Source: Caballeronia megalochromosomata (GTDB taxonomy: Bacteria; Pseudomonadota; Gammaproteobacteria; Burkholderiales; Burkholderiaceae). Taken from it: 64,000 nt of DNA. A program made the translations under genes and the position numbers. The DNA is taken from NCBI GenBank assembly GCA_001580565.1, contig LRBF01000233.1, positions 1-64,000 on the forward strand, read 5' to 3'. This document shows, one piece after another, positions 19,773 to 28,632 of this stretch. The first letter of the stretch is position 1, and each line of letters opens with the position of its first letter. The notes under the pieces were generated by a model that saw only the letters and a program-made list of their open reading frames with translations, made no database searches and was not told where the DNA came from.

Positions 19773-20798
19773 TTGACGCCTTCTCTTGCCGGCCTGCGCG
19801 TGCTGGATCTGACGCGGCTTCTTCCCGGTCCCATCGCCACGTTGCGGCTCGCCGAACTCGGCGCCGATGTGCTCAAGATCGAGCCACCCGGCGAAGGCGA
19901 CTACGCGCGCACGATGCTGCAAAGCGAAGCCGACCGGCAAAACGGCGTGCCGAGCGCGTTCTATCGCATCGTCAATCGCGCAAAGCGCCAGCTCACGCTC
20001 GATCTCAAGACCGACGAAGGCCGCGCGCAGCTGATCGGGCTCGCGCGCAACGCGGATGTGCTGGTTGAAAGCTTCCGCCCTTCCGTGATGGCGCGGCTGG
20101 GCGTCGGCTACGACGTGTTGCGCGAGGCGAATCCGAAGCTCGTCTATTGCGCGATCACGGGCTTCGGCAGCGACGGTCCGTTCGCGCACAAGGCGGGGCA
20201 CGATCTGAACTACATCGCCTATGCGGGCGTGCTCGATCAGCTTGCGACGCGTGACGGCACGCCCATCGCACCGAATTTCCAGTTGGCGGACCTGCTCGGC
20301 GGAGCGCTTTCGGCCGTGATGGAAATACTCGCGGCGGCGTGGCATGTCGCGCGCGGCGGCGAAGGACGCTGTCTGAACGTGTCGATGACGCACGCGATGC
20401 ACGCGCACAACGTCATGGCGCATATCGCGCTCGCCAATGCCAACGAAGCGGGAACGCGCGCCGGCGCGGGCCTCCTGAACGGCGGCGTGCCCTGTTACGA
20501 CGTGTATCGCACGCGGGATGACCGCTTCGTCGCGGTCGGCGCACTGGAGCTGAAGTTCTGGCAAACCTTGTGCGAGGCGCTCGGCCGCCCCGATTGGGCG
20601 ACGCGGCACTGGAGTCTCGGGCAGGCGATCGGCGGCGCGGACGCGGCCGAATTGTCGGCGCAGCTCGCCGCGCGCTTTTGTGAACGCACGCGCGACGAAT
20701 GGATGGCCCTCCTGGAGCCGCTCGATTGCTGCGTCGCGCCCGTGCTCACACCCGCCGAAGCGGCGGTGCATCCGCTCTTTCGCGGCAGCGCAACCTGA
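19773..20798 (+). CDS. CaiB/BaiF family CoA enzyme, alpha-methylacyl-CoA racemase-like
   Basis: Family III CoA enzymes transfer CoA between acids or racemise 2-methylacyl-CoA esters. The 341-residue product begins at TTG, chosen because GGAGGT lies 7 nt upstream and TPSLAGLRVLDLTRLLPGP is the usual start. It retains GHDLNYIAYAG (His) and LADLLGGA (Asp), matching the His/Asp pair of alpha-methylacyl-CoA racemase. It stops soon after VLTPAEAAVHPLF, somewhat shorter than many family members, which carry ~25-40 more residues. It starts 15 bp after yheS, so is probably cotranscribed. Confidence 0.82.
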   Translation: MTPSLAGLRVLDLTRLLPGPIATLRLAELGADVLKIEPPGEGDYARTMLQSEADRQNGVPSAFYRIVNRAKRQLTLDLKTDEGRAQLIGLARNADVLVESFRPSVMARLGVGYDVLREANPKLVYCAITGFGSDGPFAHKAGHDLNYIAYAGVLDQLATRDGTPIAPNFQLADLLGGALSAVMEILAAAWHVARGGEGRCLNVSMTHAMHAHNVMAHIALANANEAGTRAGAGLLNGGVPCYDVYRTRDDRFVAVGALELKFWQTLCEALGRPDWATRHWSLGQAIGGADAAELSAQLAARFCERTRDEWMALLEPLDCCVAPVLTPAEAAVHPLFRGSAT

Positions 20799-20810
20799 AA
20801 ACCGGGAAAC

Positions 20811-21074
20811 CTAGCGCCGCGGCAAGACCTGGCGCGGCTCGCGCTCGTCGTCGACGAGCACGTGCTTGCGGCCCGTCACATGCCGCCGAATGGTTGCGAC
20901 GACTTCGTCCTCGGTGATGTCGGCCGCGACGACGCGGCGCGAAATCTGGCCCTGCTCGTCGATCCATTCGACGATGCGGCAGCCGCTTCCCCACGGCTGC
21001 TGAAGCGGCGCGGAGACACGGCACCCGCGCAGATGGAACGCGGGCTTCGGCCGGGTTGATTTTGAGTGTTTCAA
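20811..21074 (-). CDS. DUF2866-type small protein
   Basis: An 87-residue protein with the core AFHLRGCRVSAPLQQPW...CRIVEWIDEQGQISRRVVAADITEDEVVATIRRH, which I recognise as the Burkholderia DUF2866 pattern. Its function is unknown. I place the start at the TTG at 21074: a purine-rich site (GAGAGGACC) sits about 5-10 nt upstream, and the longer open frame from 21245 adds sequence with no family resemblance. It converges on the CoA enzyme gene with only 12 bp between stops. No membrane segment or signal is visible. Confidence 0.6.
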   Translation of the reverse strand: MKHSKSTRPKPAFHLRGCRVSAPLQQPWGSGCRIVEWIDEQGQISRRVVAADITEDEVVATIRRHVTGRKHVLVDDEREPRQVLPRR

Positions 21075-21249
21075 TGCGTGGTCCTCTCGATCCTTCCGGT
21101 CACTTCGCTTGGTTAGACTGCGTTCAGCGAAGTTGGCCGCGAACTTACCCCAATGAGGTGCCCCGTAAGGATAGAAAAACCGCGCGTCGCTTGGGTTACA
21201 TTGAGCAACCGGATTCTTACGCCCCGTTACGAGGGGTCCGATCACCCGG

Positions 21250-22632
21250 TCATTCGAGATCGCGAACCCGGTCGATCGCCTCCTCGATGCGGTCCACCGC
21301 GATCACCTTCAGGCCGTCGATCGCCTGTTTCGGCGCATTCGCCTTCGGAATCAGCGCGATCGAGAAGCCGAGCTTGGCGGCTTCCTTCAGACGATCCTGG
21401 CCGCGCGGCGATGGCCGGATCTCGCCCGCCAGGCCCACTTCGCCGAACGTGATGAGGCCCTTGGGCAGCGGCTTGTTGCGCATCGACGAGTGGATGGCGA
21501 GCAGCACGGAAAGATCGGCGGCGGGCTCAGTGATCTTCACGCCGCCGACCGCGTTCAGGAACACGTCCTGATCGAAACACGCGATGCCCGCATGCCGGTG
21601 CAGCACGGCCAGCAACAGCGCCAGCCGGTTCTGCTCCAGCCCGACCGCGAGCCGGCGCGGATTGGGCACGTGCGCCGTATCCACGAGCGCCTGCACTTCG
21701 ACCAGGAGCGGCCGCGAGCCTTCCTGCGTCACGAGCACGCACGAACCCGGGACACTCTGCTCGTGCTGCGACAGGAAGAGCGCCGACGGATTCGCGACGC
21801 CGCGCAAGCCTTTTTCGGTCATCGCGAAGACGCCGAGTTCGTTGACCGCGCCGAAGCGATTCTTGAACGCGCGCACGAGCCTGAACGACGAATGCGTGTC
21901 CCCCTCGAAATACAGCACGGTATCGACGATATGCTCCAGCACGCGCGGCCCCGCGAGACTGCCCTCTTTCGTCACGTGGCCGACCATGATGATCGCCGTG
22001 CCCGTCTGCTTCGCGATGCGCGTCAGTTGCGCCGCACACTCGCGCACCTGCGCGACCGAGCCGGGCGCGGATGTCAGCGCTTCCGAGTAGATCGTCTGGA
22101 TGGAGTCGATCACCGCGACTTCCGGCCGGTGCTCGTCGATGGTCGCCTGAATCTTTTCGAGCTGGATTTCCGCGAGCAGCGCGAGATCGCCCGCCGCGCT
22201 TTCCCCGATCAGGCCGAGCCGCTGTGCGCGCAACGCGATCTGCGCGCCGGATTCCTCGCCGCTCACGTAGAGCGCGGGCCGGTCGCGCGCGATCTCCGCG
22301 AGCGATTGCAGCAGCAGCGTCGATTTGCCGATGCCCGGATCGCCGCCGATCAGCACCACGCCGCCCGGCACAAGGCCCCCGCCGAGGACACGGTCGAATT
22401 CACCGACACCGGTCGTGAAGCGCGGCACGTCGGACGCCTCGATTTCGGCGAGCTTTCGCACCGGCGAACTCTTCGCGAGCGCCTGAAAACGATGCGCCGA
22501 CGCCGCCTGCTCGACTGATTCCACCAGCGTGTTCCACGCCCCGCACGCGGCGCACTGGCCTGTCCATTTCGGCGACTGTCCGCCGCATTCGCTACACGTA
22601 TAGAGCGTCTTTGCTTTTGCTGCTTTCGCCAC
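21250..22632 (-). CDS. radA: DNA repair protein RadA
   Basis: A RecA-like branch migration helicase that helps process recombination intermediates. The 460-residue protein has the N-terminal four-Cys zinc finger (CSECGGQSPKWTGQCAAC), the Walker A GGDPGIGKSTLL (~97-108), the RadA-specific KNRFGAVNELGVF and a C-terminal Lon-protease-like domain (from about PNPRRLAVG) that lacks the protease role. The length is standard. alr lies 41 bp upstream on the same strand, so the two are probably cotranscribed. Confidence 0.96.
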   Translation of the reverse strand: MAKAAKAKTLYTCSECGGQSPKWTGQCAACGAWNTLVESVEQAASAHRFQALAKSSPVRKLAEIEASDVPRFTTGVGEFDRVLGGGLVPGGVVLIGGDPGIGKSTLLLQSLAEIARDRPALYVSGEESGAQIALRAQRLGLIGESAAGDLALLAEIQLEKIQATIDEHRPEVAVIDSIQTIYSEALTSAPGSVAQVRECAAQLTRIAKQTGTAIIMVGHVTKEGSLAGPRVLEHIVDTVLYFEGDTHSSFRLVRAFKNRFGAVNELGVFAMTEKGLRGVANPSALFLSQHEQSVPGSCVLVTQEGSRPLLVEVQALVDTAHVPNPRRLAVGLEQNRLALLLAVLHRHAGIACFDQDVFLNAVGGVKITEPAADLSVLLAIHSSMRNKPLPKGLITFGEVGLAGEIRPSPRGQDRLKEAAKLGFSIALIPKANAPKQAIDGLKVIAVDRIEEAIDRVRDLE

Positions 22633-22673
22633 ACAGAGCCTTGCTTGGAATTACGTTATTGATGTTGAACGAG

Positions 22674-23744
22674 TTACTCCGCGCGCACCGGCACGCGCTG
22701 CGCGACCGCACACATCAGCTCGTAGCCGATGGTGCCCGCCGCGCTCGCGACGTCGTCGATCGGCAGGTTCGTGCCCCACAGTTCCACCCGCGAGCCAATG
22801 CCCGCGCTCGGGCAGGGCGTGAGATCGACGGTCAGCATGTCCATCGACACGCGGCCGACGAGCTTCGTCCTCACGCCATCGACGATCACAGGCGTGCCTT
22901 CCGGCGCCACGCGCGGATAGCCGTCCGCGTAGCCGCAGGCGACCACACCGACGCGCATCGGCGCGCCCGCGGTAAAGGTCGAGCCATAACCGATGCTGCC
23001 GCCCGCGTCGACCGTCTGCACGGCGATCAGCTCGGACCGGAACGTCATGGCGGGCTTGAGCCCCGTACTGGCGATATCGGCGGTGACGCCCGACGGCGAC
23101 GCGCCGTACAGCATTATGCCCGGCCGCACCCAGTCGAAATGCGCGTCCGGGTGCCACAGCACGGCCGCCGAGTTGGCGAGGCTGCGCGTGCCCGCAATGC
23201 CCTCCGCGCCGCGCTCGAAGGCCTCCAGCTGATGCGCGATGCCGCGCGGGGCGTCGGCGTCGGAAAAATGGGTCATGAGCGTGATCTGGCCGACGCCCTG
23301 CACGGCGCGCGCGCGCTCCCAGGCGGCGCGGAACTTTTCCGGCGTGTAGCCGAGGCGGTTCATGCCGCTGTTCATCTTCAACTGAATGTTGATGGGTTTC
23401 GACAGACGCGCCATTTCCAGCATGCGCAACTGCTCGTCGCAGTGCACGGCCGTGGTCAGGCTGTAGCGGTCGATCACGTCGATGTCGGTCGGCCGGAAAA
23501 AGCCCTCCAGCAAAAGAATCGGCCCCGCCCAGCCCAATTCACGCAACTTCGCGGCTTCTTCGAGGTCGAGAAGGCCAAAGCCGTCCGTCGCGCGCAATCC
23601 GGGGAACGCCCGGGCGAGTCCGTGGCCATACGCATTGGCCTTGACGACAGCCCAGATCTTGGATTTCGGCGCGTACTTGCGTGCAATGGCGAGGTTGTTG
23701 GCGAGCGCGGCGGTGTGGATTGTTGCGGAAAGGGGGCGCGGCAT
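22674..23744 (-). CDS. alr: Alanine racemase
   Basis: Interconverts L- and D-alanine for peptidoglycan, using PLP. The 356-residue protein carries the PLP lysine in VVKANAYGHGLA (Lys35) and the second catalytic Tyr in SIGYGSTFTAG near residue 250. MDMLTVDLTPCP is typical of the C-terminal domain. The length is normal. It precedes radA and is divergent from lplT across 281 bp. Confidence 0.95.
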   Translation of the reverse strand: MPRPLSATIHTAALANNLAIARKYAPKSKIWAVVKANAYGHGLARAFPGLRATDGFGLLDLEEAAKLRELGWAGPILLLEGFFRPTDIDVIDRYSLTTAVHCDEQLRMLEMARLSKPINIQLKMNSGMNRLGYTPEKFRAAWERARAVQGVGQITLMTHFSDADAPRGIAHQLEAFERGAEGIAGTRSLANSAAVLWHPDAHFDWVRPGIMLYGASPSGVTADIASTGLKPAMTFRSELIAVQTVDAGGSIGYGSTFTAGAPMRVGVVACGYADGYPRVAPEGTPVIVDGVRTKLVGRVSMDMLTVDLTPCPSAGIGSRVELWGTNLPIDDVASAAGTIGYELMCAVAQRVPVRAE

Positions 23745-23966
23745 GAGCGTTTGGTGGAATTGCAGTAAGTGCGGTCGAAAAGGCGAGCATACGACAGCGG
23801 GACGCGTCCTGCTGCGCCAACCGGGACGCCTTGCGAATCAGTATCTTATGAGGAATCTCAGGCACGAGCGTGTCATTTCTAGCGTAATCGAGATTACTGC
23901 TAGTCAGAATGCGCCTATTTTCGTGTTATAAAGCCGTGCGCACAACCCATTTCGAAAGGCATAAGC

Positions 23967-23991
23967 CCGAGCGCATACCAGGTGCTCGGGG
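23967..23991 (+). promoter_or_regulatory. Hairpin in the lplT leader
   Basis: A 7-bp perfect stem CCCGAGC/GCTCGGG with an 11-nt loop sits 35 bp before the lplT start codon. No T-run follows, so it is not a terminator. The rest of the 281-bp alr-lplT gap is comparatively AT-rich around 23820-23935 and probably holds both divergent promoters, but no clear -35/-10 pair stands out. Confidence 0.35.
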
Positions 23992-24025
23992 CGGATCACC
24001 CGCAGTGAGGAAAGCTTCGGATCAG

Positions 24026-25333
24026 ATGAAAAAAGGTTTTTACACCATCATGGCCGCGCAGTTTTTCTCTTCGCTGGCCGACAACGCTCTACTGATCGCT
24101 GCCATCGCACTGCTGAAAGACCTTCACGCGCCGAACTGGATGACGCCGCTGCTCAAGCTGTTCTTTGTCCTGTCGTACGTGATTCTCGCGGCTTTCGTCG
24201 GCGCCTTCGCGGATTCGCGGCCCAAGGGCCACGTGATGTTCGTGACCAATTCGATCAAGGTCGTCGGCTGCGTGACGATGCTCTTCGGCGCGCATCCGCT
24301 GCTCGCGTACGGCATCGTCGGCTTCGGCGCCGCCGCGTATTCCCCGGCGAAATACGGCATTCTCACCGAACTCCTCCCGGCCGACCGGCTCGTCGCCGCG
24401 AACGGCTGGATCGAAGGCACAACCGTCGGCTCGATCATTCTCGGCACGGTGATGGGTGGCGCGCTCATCAGTCCGCATATCGCGAGTCATCTGCTGTCGC
24501 TGAATATTCCGCGCATCTACACGCCCGCCGAAGCCGCGATGCTCGTCATCATGCTGATGTACGTGGTCGCCGCGATGTTCAACCTGCGCATCCCCGACAC
24601 CGGCGCGCGCTATCCGAAGCAGGAAACGCGGCCGATCAAGCTCATCACCGATTTCGCCGACTGCTTTCTCGTGCTGTGGCGCGACAAACTCGGCCAGATC
24701 TCGCTCGCCGTCACGACGCTCTTCTGGGGCGCGGGCGCGACGCTGCAATTCATCGTGCTGAAGTGGGCCGAAGTGTCGCTCGGCATGACGCTTTCCCAGG
24801 CGGCGATCCTGCAGGCGGTGATCGCGGTCGGCGTCGCGGTGGGCGCGGTGCTCGCGGCCGCGCGCGTGCCGCTCAAGCGCTCGCTCAGCGTGCTGCCGGT
24901 CGGCATCATCATGGGTATCGCCGTCATGCTGATGGCGTTCTATACGCGCCACCTCTTTCCCGCGCACTGGGGCATCTACTTCGGCAAGATGCACTTCCCC
25001 GGCTATCTGCTGGTCGCGTACGTGTTCCTGATGATCGTGGGCGGCCTGTCCGGCTTCTTCGTCGTGCCGATGAACGCGCTGCTCCAGCATCGCGGGCACG
25101 TGCTGCTCTCCGCCGGGCACTCCATCGCCGTGCAGAACTTCAACGAGAACCTCTCGGTGCTCATCATGCTGTGCCTCTACGCGGTGCTCGTGTGGCTCGA
25201 CATGCCGATCCAGTTCGTCATCGTGCTGTTCGGCTCGTTCGTCTGCCTGATGATGTACTTCGTGATGCGGCGGCATCAGGCCAATCAGCGCGCGTTCGAT
25301 TCGGTCGCGCTGATCGGCGAAGCGCGGCACTGA
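24026..25333 (+). CDS. lplT: Lysophospholipid transporter LplT
   Basis: A major-facilitator protein that flips lysophospholipids inward across the inner membrane for reacylation. The 435-residue form starts at ATG 24026 (MKKGFYTIMAAQFFSSLADNALL), the conserved N-terminus. About 12 membrane helices are visible; the loop ADSRPKGHVMFVTN matches the MFS loop 2-3 motif. In enterobacteria lplT is coupled to aas, which is not present here, so reacylation must be encoded elsewhere. It is the first gene before thiM-thiE-thiD, 35 bp apart. Confidence 0.92.
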   Translation: MKKGFYTIMAAQFFSSLADNALLIAAIALLKDLHAPNWMTPLLKLFFVLSYVILAAFVGAFADSRPKGHVMFVTNSIKVVGCVTMLFGAHPLLAYGIVGFGAAAYSPAKYGILTELLPADRLVAANGWIEGTTVGSIILGTVMGGALISPHIASHLLSLNIPRIYTPAEAAMLVIMLMYVVAAMFNLRIPDTGARYPKQETRPIKLITDFADCFLVLWRDKLGQISLAVTTLFWGAGATLQFIVLKWAEVSLGMTLSQAAILQAVIAVGVAVGAVLAAARVPLKRSLSVLPVGIIMGIAVMLMAFYTRHLFPAHWGIYFGKMHFPGYLLVAYVFLMIVGGLSGFFVVPMNALLQHRGHVLLSAGHSIAVQNFNENLSVLIMLCLYAVLVWLDMPIQFVIVLFGSFVCLMMYFVMRRHQANQRAFDSVALIGEARH

Positions 25334-25368
25334 CGCGTCGCGCGTTTTCGTTTCAATCGACTCCCATC

Positions 25369-26184
25369 ATGCCCGCCGCCGACCTCTTCCCGTTCGTCAC
25401 CCGCGTGCGCGAACGCGCGCCGCTCGTGCACTGCCTGACTAATCTCGTCGTCACCAACTTCACCGCGAACGTGCTGCTCGCGATCGGCGCCGCGCCGGCG
25501 ATGGTCGTCGCGCGCGAAGAAGTCGGCGAGTTCGCCGCTGTTGCCAATGCGCTGTCGGTCAATCTCGGCACGCTCGACGTGCCGCAAAGCCGCGCGATCC
25601 GCGCCGCCGTCGATGCCGCCAACGGCGCAGGTACGCCGTGGGTGCTCGACCCGGTCGCGGTCGGCCCGCTTGCGTTTCGCACCGAGTTCGCGCTCGATCT
25701 GCTCGACTCGAAGCCTGCGGTGATTCGCGGCAACGCGTCGGAGATCATCAGTCTGTCGGGGGGCGCGGCGAGCGGGCGCGGCGTCGACAGCACCGCCGCC
25801 ACCGACGCCGCGCTCGATGCCGCGCAGGTCCTCGCGCTGAAGACGCAGGCCGTCGTCGCCGTGACGGGCCAGACCGATTACGTCACCGATGGACGCCGCG
25901 TGATCGCGTTGTCCAATGGCTCGCCCTTGATGACGCGCGTGACGGGCGTCGGCTGCGCCCTCTCCGCGACGGTCGCGGCGTTCGTCGGCGCGGCGTCGGA
26001 TCGCGACGAGTTCTGGATTGCGACGCTTGCCGCGATCGCGTATTCGACCATCGCGGGCGAACTCGCCGCGCGTGACGCCGCCCTGCCCGGCAGCTTCGCC
26101 GTCGCCTATCTGGACCGGCTCGCATCACTCGATGCCGAAACGTTCGGCAAGACGCTCGTGCAGCGCGAAATCGTTTCCGGCTGA
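25369..26184 (+). CDS. thiM: Hydroxyethylthiazole kinase ThiM
   Basis: Phosphorylates 4-methyl-5-(2-hydroxyethyl)thiazole, salvaging the thiazole half of thiamine. The 271-residue ribokinase-fold protein shows VHCLTNLVVTNFTANVLLAIGA, WVLDPVAVG, IRGNASEI and the C-terminal anion-hole and base region MTRVTGVGCALSA. The length fits the family. thiE starts 2 bp after its stop. The 35 bp upstream are too short for a TPP riboswitch, and I find no THI-box in the leader of lplT either. Confidence 0.94.
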   Translation: MPAADLFPFVTRVRERAPLVHCLTNLVVTNFTANVLLAIGAAPAMVVAREEVGEFAAVANALSVNLGTLDVPQSRAIRAAVDAANGAGTPWVLDPVAVGPLAFRTEFALDLLDSKPAVIRGNASEIISLSGGAASGRGVDSTAATDAALDAAQVLALKTQAVVAVTGQTDYVTDGRRVIALSNGSPLMTRVTGVGCALSATVAAFVGAASDRDEFWIATLAAIAYSTIAGELAARDAALPGSFAVAYLDRLASLDAETFGKTLVQREIVSG

Positions 26185-26186
26185 CC

Positions 26187-26840
26187 ATGCGCGCCTCGTT
26201 CGATCTTTCGCTCTATCTCGTGCTCGATCCCGTCCAGTGCGGCGGTCACGATGCCGCGCTGGCTGTCGCGCAAGCCGCGCTCGAAGGCGGCGCGACCATC
26301 GTGCAGCTTCGCGCGCCAGAATGGCACAAGCGCGCGTGGCTCGACCTCGCGCGCGCGTTGTTGCCGATCACGCGGGCGCACGGCGTGCCGTTCGTCATCA
26401 ACGATCATGTCGATGTCGCGCTGGCCGTCGGCGCTGACGGCGTGCACATCGGGCAGCGCGATCTGCCCGCCGATATCGCGCGGCAACTGCTCGGGCCGGA
26501 CGCGCTGATCGGGCTGTCGGTGTCGAATCTGGATGAAACCGCGCACGCCGAAAAGCTCGCGGGCGTCGTCGACTATCTCGGCGCGGGCCCGGTCTACGCG
26601 ACGCCGACCAAAACCGACGCCTCGACGCCATGCGGCATCGATGGTCTCGCTGACATTTGCGCCGCCGCGCGCTCGCCGACCGTTGCTATCGGCGGCATCC
26701 AGGCGCACAACGCCGCCGACGTGATGCGCGCGAAGCCCGCCGGTCTCGCGGTGGTGTCCGCCATCTGCAAGGCCGCCGACCCGCGCGAAGCCGCCGCGGC
26801 ATTGCGCGCGACCATCGTGCGCGCCCGAACCCGATCCTGA
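26187..26840 (+). CDS. thiE: Thiamine-phosphate synthase ThiE
   Basis: Joins the pyrimidine (HMP-PP) and thiazole phosphate halves to thiamine monophosphate. The 217-residue TIM-barrel protein contains GATIVQLRAPEW, FVINDHVDVALAVGADGVHIGQRDLP, IGLSVSNLDE, YLGAGPVYATPTKTDA and VAIGGIQAHNAADV, all landmarks of ThiE. The family's usual R-x-K pair near QLR is Ala/Pro here (QLRAPEW), a small deviation. It sits between thiM and thiD with gaps of 2 and 1 bp. Confidence 0.93.
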   Translation: MRASFDLSLYLVLDPVQCGGHDAALAVAQAALEGGATIVQLRAPEWHKRAWLDLARALLPITRAHGVPFVINDHVDVALAVGADGVHIGQRDLPADIARQLLGPDALIGLSVSNLDETAHAEKLAGVVDYLGAGPVYATPTKTDASTPCGIDGLADICAAARSPTVAIGGIQAHNAADVMRAKPAGLAVVSAICKAADPREAAAALRATIVRARTRS

Positions 26841-26841
26841 T

Positions 26842-27654
26842 ATGTCCGCAACGAAACCCATTCCCAACGTGCTCACGATCGCCGGCTCCGACTCGGGCGG
26901 CGGCGCGGGCATCCAGGCCGACCTGAAAGCTTTCTCCGCGCTCGGCGCGTACGGCGCGAGCGTCATCACGGCGCTCACCGCGCAGAACACGCGCGGCGTC
27001 ACGGCGGTTCATGCGCCGGAACCGGCGTTCATCACCGCGCAGCTCGACGCCGTGTTCGACGATATCCGCATCGATGCCGTGAAGATCGGCATGCTGGCGA
27101 ACGCGGGCATCGTGCGCGCAGTCGCCGATGCGCTGAAGCGCCATCGGCCGAAGCACGTGGTGCTCGACACCGTGATGATCTCGAAGAGCCATCACGCACT
27201 GCTCGCGCCGGACGCGGTCGCCGCGCTGCGCGACGAATTGCTGCCGCTCGCGACGCTCGTTACGCCGAATCTGCCTGAAGCGGCCGCGCTGCTCGGTGTC
27301 GAAAGCGCCGCCGACGAAGACGCGATGGTCCGTCAGGGCGAAGCATTGCGTGCGCTCGGCGCGCGGGCCGTGCTGATGAAAGGCGGCCATCTCGCGTCAT
27401 CCGACAGTCCCGACTGGCTCATCGAGGCGAGCGGGTCGCTCAGACTCGGCGGCGCGCGCGTGCCGCTCAAGAATACGCACGGCACGGGCTGCACGCTGTC
27501 GTCGGCGATCGCGGCGCTGATCCCTCAAACCGACGATCTCGCGAGCGCGACGGCCGAAGCGAAGCGCTATCTGACGGGCGCGATCGAGGCGAGCGTGCGG
27601 CTCGACGTCGGTCATGGCGTCGGGCCGGTGCATCACTTCTATCGCTGGTGGTGA
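26842..27654 (+). CDS. thiD: Hydroxymethylpyrimidine (phosphate) kinase ThiD
   Basis: Phosphorylates HMP to HMP-P and HMP-PP. The 270-residue ribokinase-family protein has the N-terminal TIAGSDSGGGAGIQADLKAFSALGAYG, KIGMLAN, VTPNLPEA, the catalytic GTGCTLSSAIAA and a C-terminal GHGVGPVHHFYRWW. Together with thiM and thiE it forms a complete salvage set. The de novo genes thiC, thiG, thiO and thiS are not in this window. Its stop abuts the convergent DUF1853 stop (TGATCA). Confidence 0.94.
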   Translation: MSATKPIPNVLTIAGSDSGGGAGIQADLKAFSALGAYGASVITALTAQNTRGVTAVHAPEPAFITAQLDAVFDDIRIDAVKIGMLANAGIVRAVADALKRHRPKHVVLDTVMISKSHHALLAPDAVAALRDELLPLATLVTPNLPEAAALLGVESAADEDAMVRQGEALRALGARAVLMKGGHLASSDSPDWLIEASGSLRLGGARVPLKNTHGTGCTLSSAIAALIPQTDDLASATAEAKRYLTGAIEASVRLDVGHGVGPVHHFYRWW

Positions 27655-28632
27655 TCAGGGCGCCGCGGCGGCGAATGCGCGGGCGCGCTCGGGCCAGTCG
27701 TCCGGCACGATGAAACCGCGCGATTGCTCGGTCCATTCCCCCGCTTCGTCACGGGCATAAGCGGCGATCATCGTCGGCGCGGCGGTCGTTTCCAGGCGCG
27801 CGCGAATCGCCTCCGACTCCGCGATCAGGGTCGCGGCGGCGGCCGCATCGAGCCGTCGCGACGCGAGCCACGCCATGCGCGGCTGCACGACCCACGCGCG
27901 TTCATCGTCCGATCCGTTCGCCCGCGCCTCGCGCCATTCCGACGCCGTCAGCCACCAGCCGCGCAAATGACTCGCGCCGATCTCGGGCGCAGGCTCGACG
28001 TGCTCGTCCTCGACGCCGTGATAGAAGAGCCGTCCCTTGATGAACAACTGTGCGCGCCACGGCCCTGCGAAGCCGAGCGCGGCGAACTCGGCGCGCGAGG
28101 TCAGCGCGAGCTGATGCGTGACGAGCCGCGCGTGCTTCAGATCGAAGCGATCCTGCAGATTCGGCCCGACATAGTCCGACAGACGCACGGCGCTGGGCGC
28201 GTCGTCATCGCTGATATGCAGGTAGAACTTCACCGCCAGTTCCCAATGCAGCCGGACGCCGCTCGCCGATTCGAGCAGAAAATCGCATTCGCCGATGGTG
28301 CGCCGCTGTTGCCGCAACGGCACGTTCGCCGCGACGAGGCGCGCCGCGGGTCCGTGCGAGAGGAAGAAGCGGATGAGGCTCTCGGCGTAGATGCCCAGGC
28401 GCGTGAATTTGGGATCGCGGGCGTGATCGTGGAGCGGCTGCGGCGCGGCATCGAGCGTCTTGAGCCACGCGAGCGTCGCGTCGCGCTCGTGCGTCGAGGC
28501 GAACGGATGCGCCAGGGTAGCGTCGCCCTCGCGCAGCAGATCAGGGGCGAAAAGCAGCCAGGCGAGATCGCGAACGGTGACGTCGTCGAAACGATCGACG
28601 AGCCGCGTGAGTTCGCTCGCCTGGACCGCCAT
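27655..28632 (-). CDS. DUF1853 family protein
   Basis: A 325-residue protein of a family without assigned function. Seen features are the N-terminal VRDLAWLLFAPDLL, a central RRTIGECDFLLES and HWELAVKFYLHI, and LFIKGRLFYHG. The ECDFLL...WELAVKFYL pattern resembles the E/D...ExK spacing of PD-(D/E)xK nucleases, an inference not known to be tested. The ATG at 28632 overlaps the stop of the glycosylase gene by 1 bp (TGATG) and has GAGAAGGGCGGG upstream. Overlap with a DNA repair gene hints at a nucleic-acid role but proves nothing. Confidence 0.78.
   Translation of the reverse strand: MAVQASELTRLVDRFDDVTVRDLAWLLFAPDLLREGDATLAHPFASTHERDATLAWLKTLDAAPQPLHDHARDPKFTRLGIYAESLIRFFLSHGPAARLVAANVPLRQQRRTIGECDFLLESASGVRLHWELAVKFYLHISDDDAPSAVRLSDYVGPNLQDRFDLKHARLVTHQLALTSRAEFAALGFAGPWRAQLFIKGRLFYHGVEDEHVEPAPEIGASHLRGWWLTASEWREARANGSDDERAWVVQPRMAWLASRRLDAAAAATLIAESEAIRARLETTAAPTMIAAYARDEAGEWTEQSRGFIVPDDWPERARAFAAAAP

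Noticed and set aside
25334..25368. TPP riboswitch in front of thiM
   Set aside because: The gap is only 35 bp, and no conserved THI-box bases are seen there or in the lplT leader.
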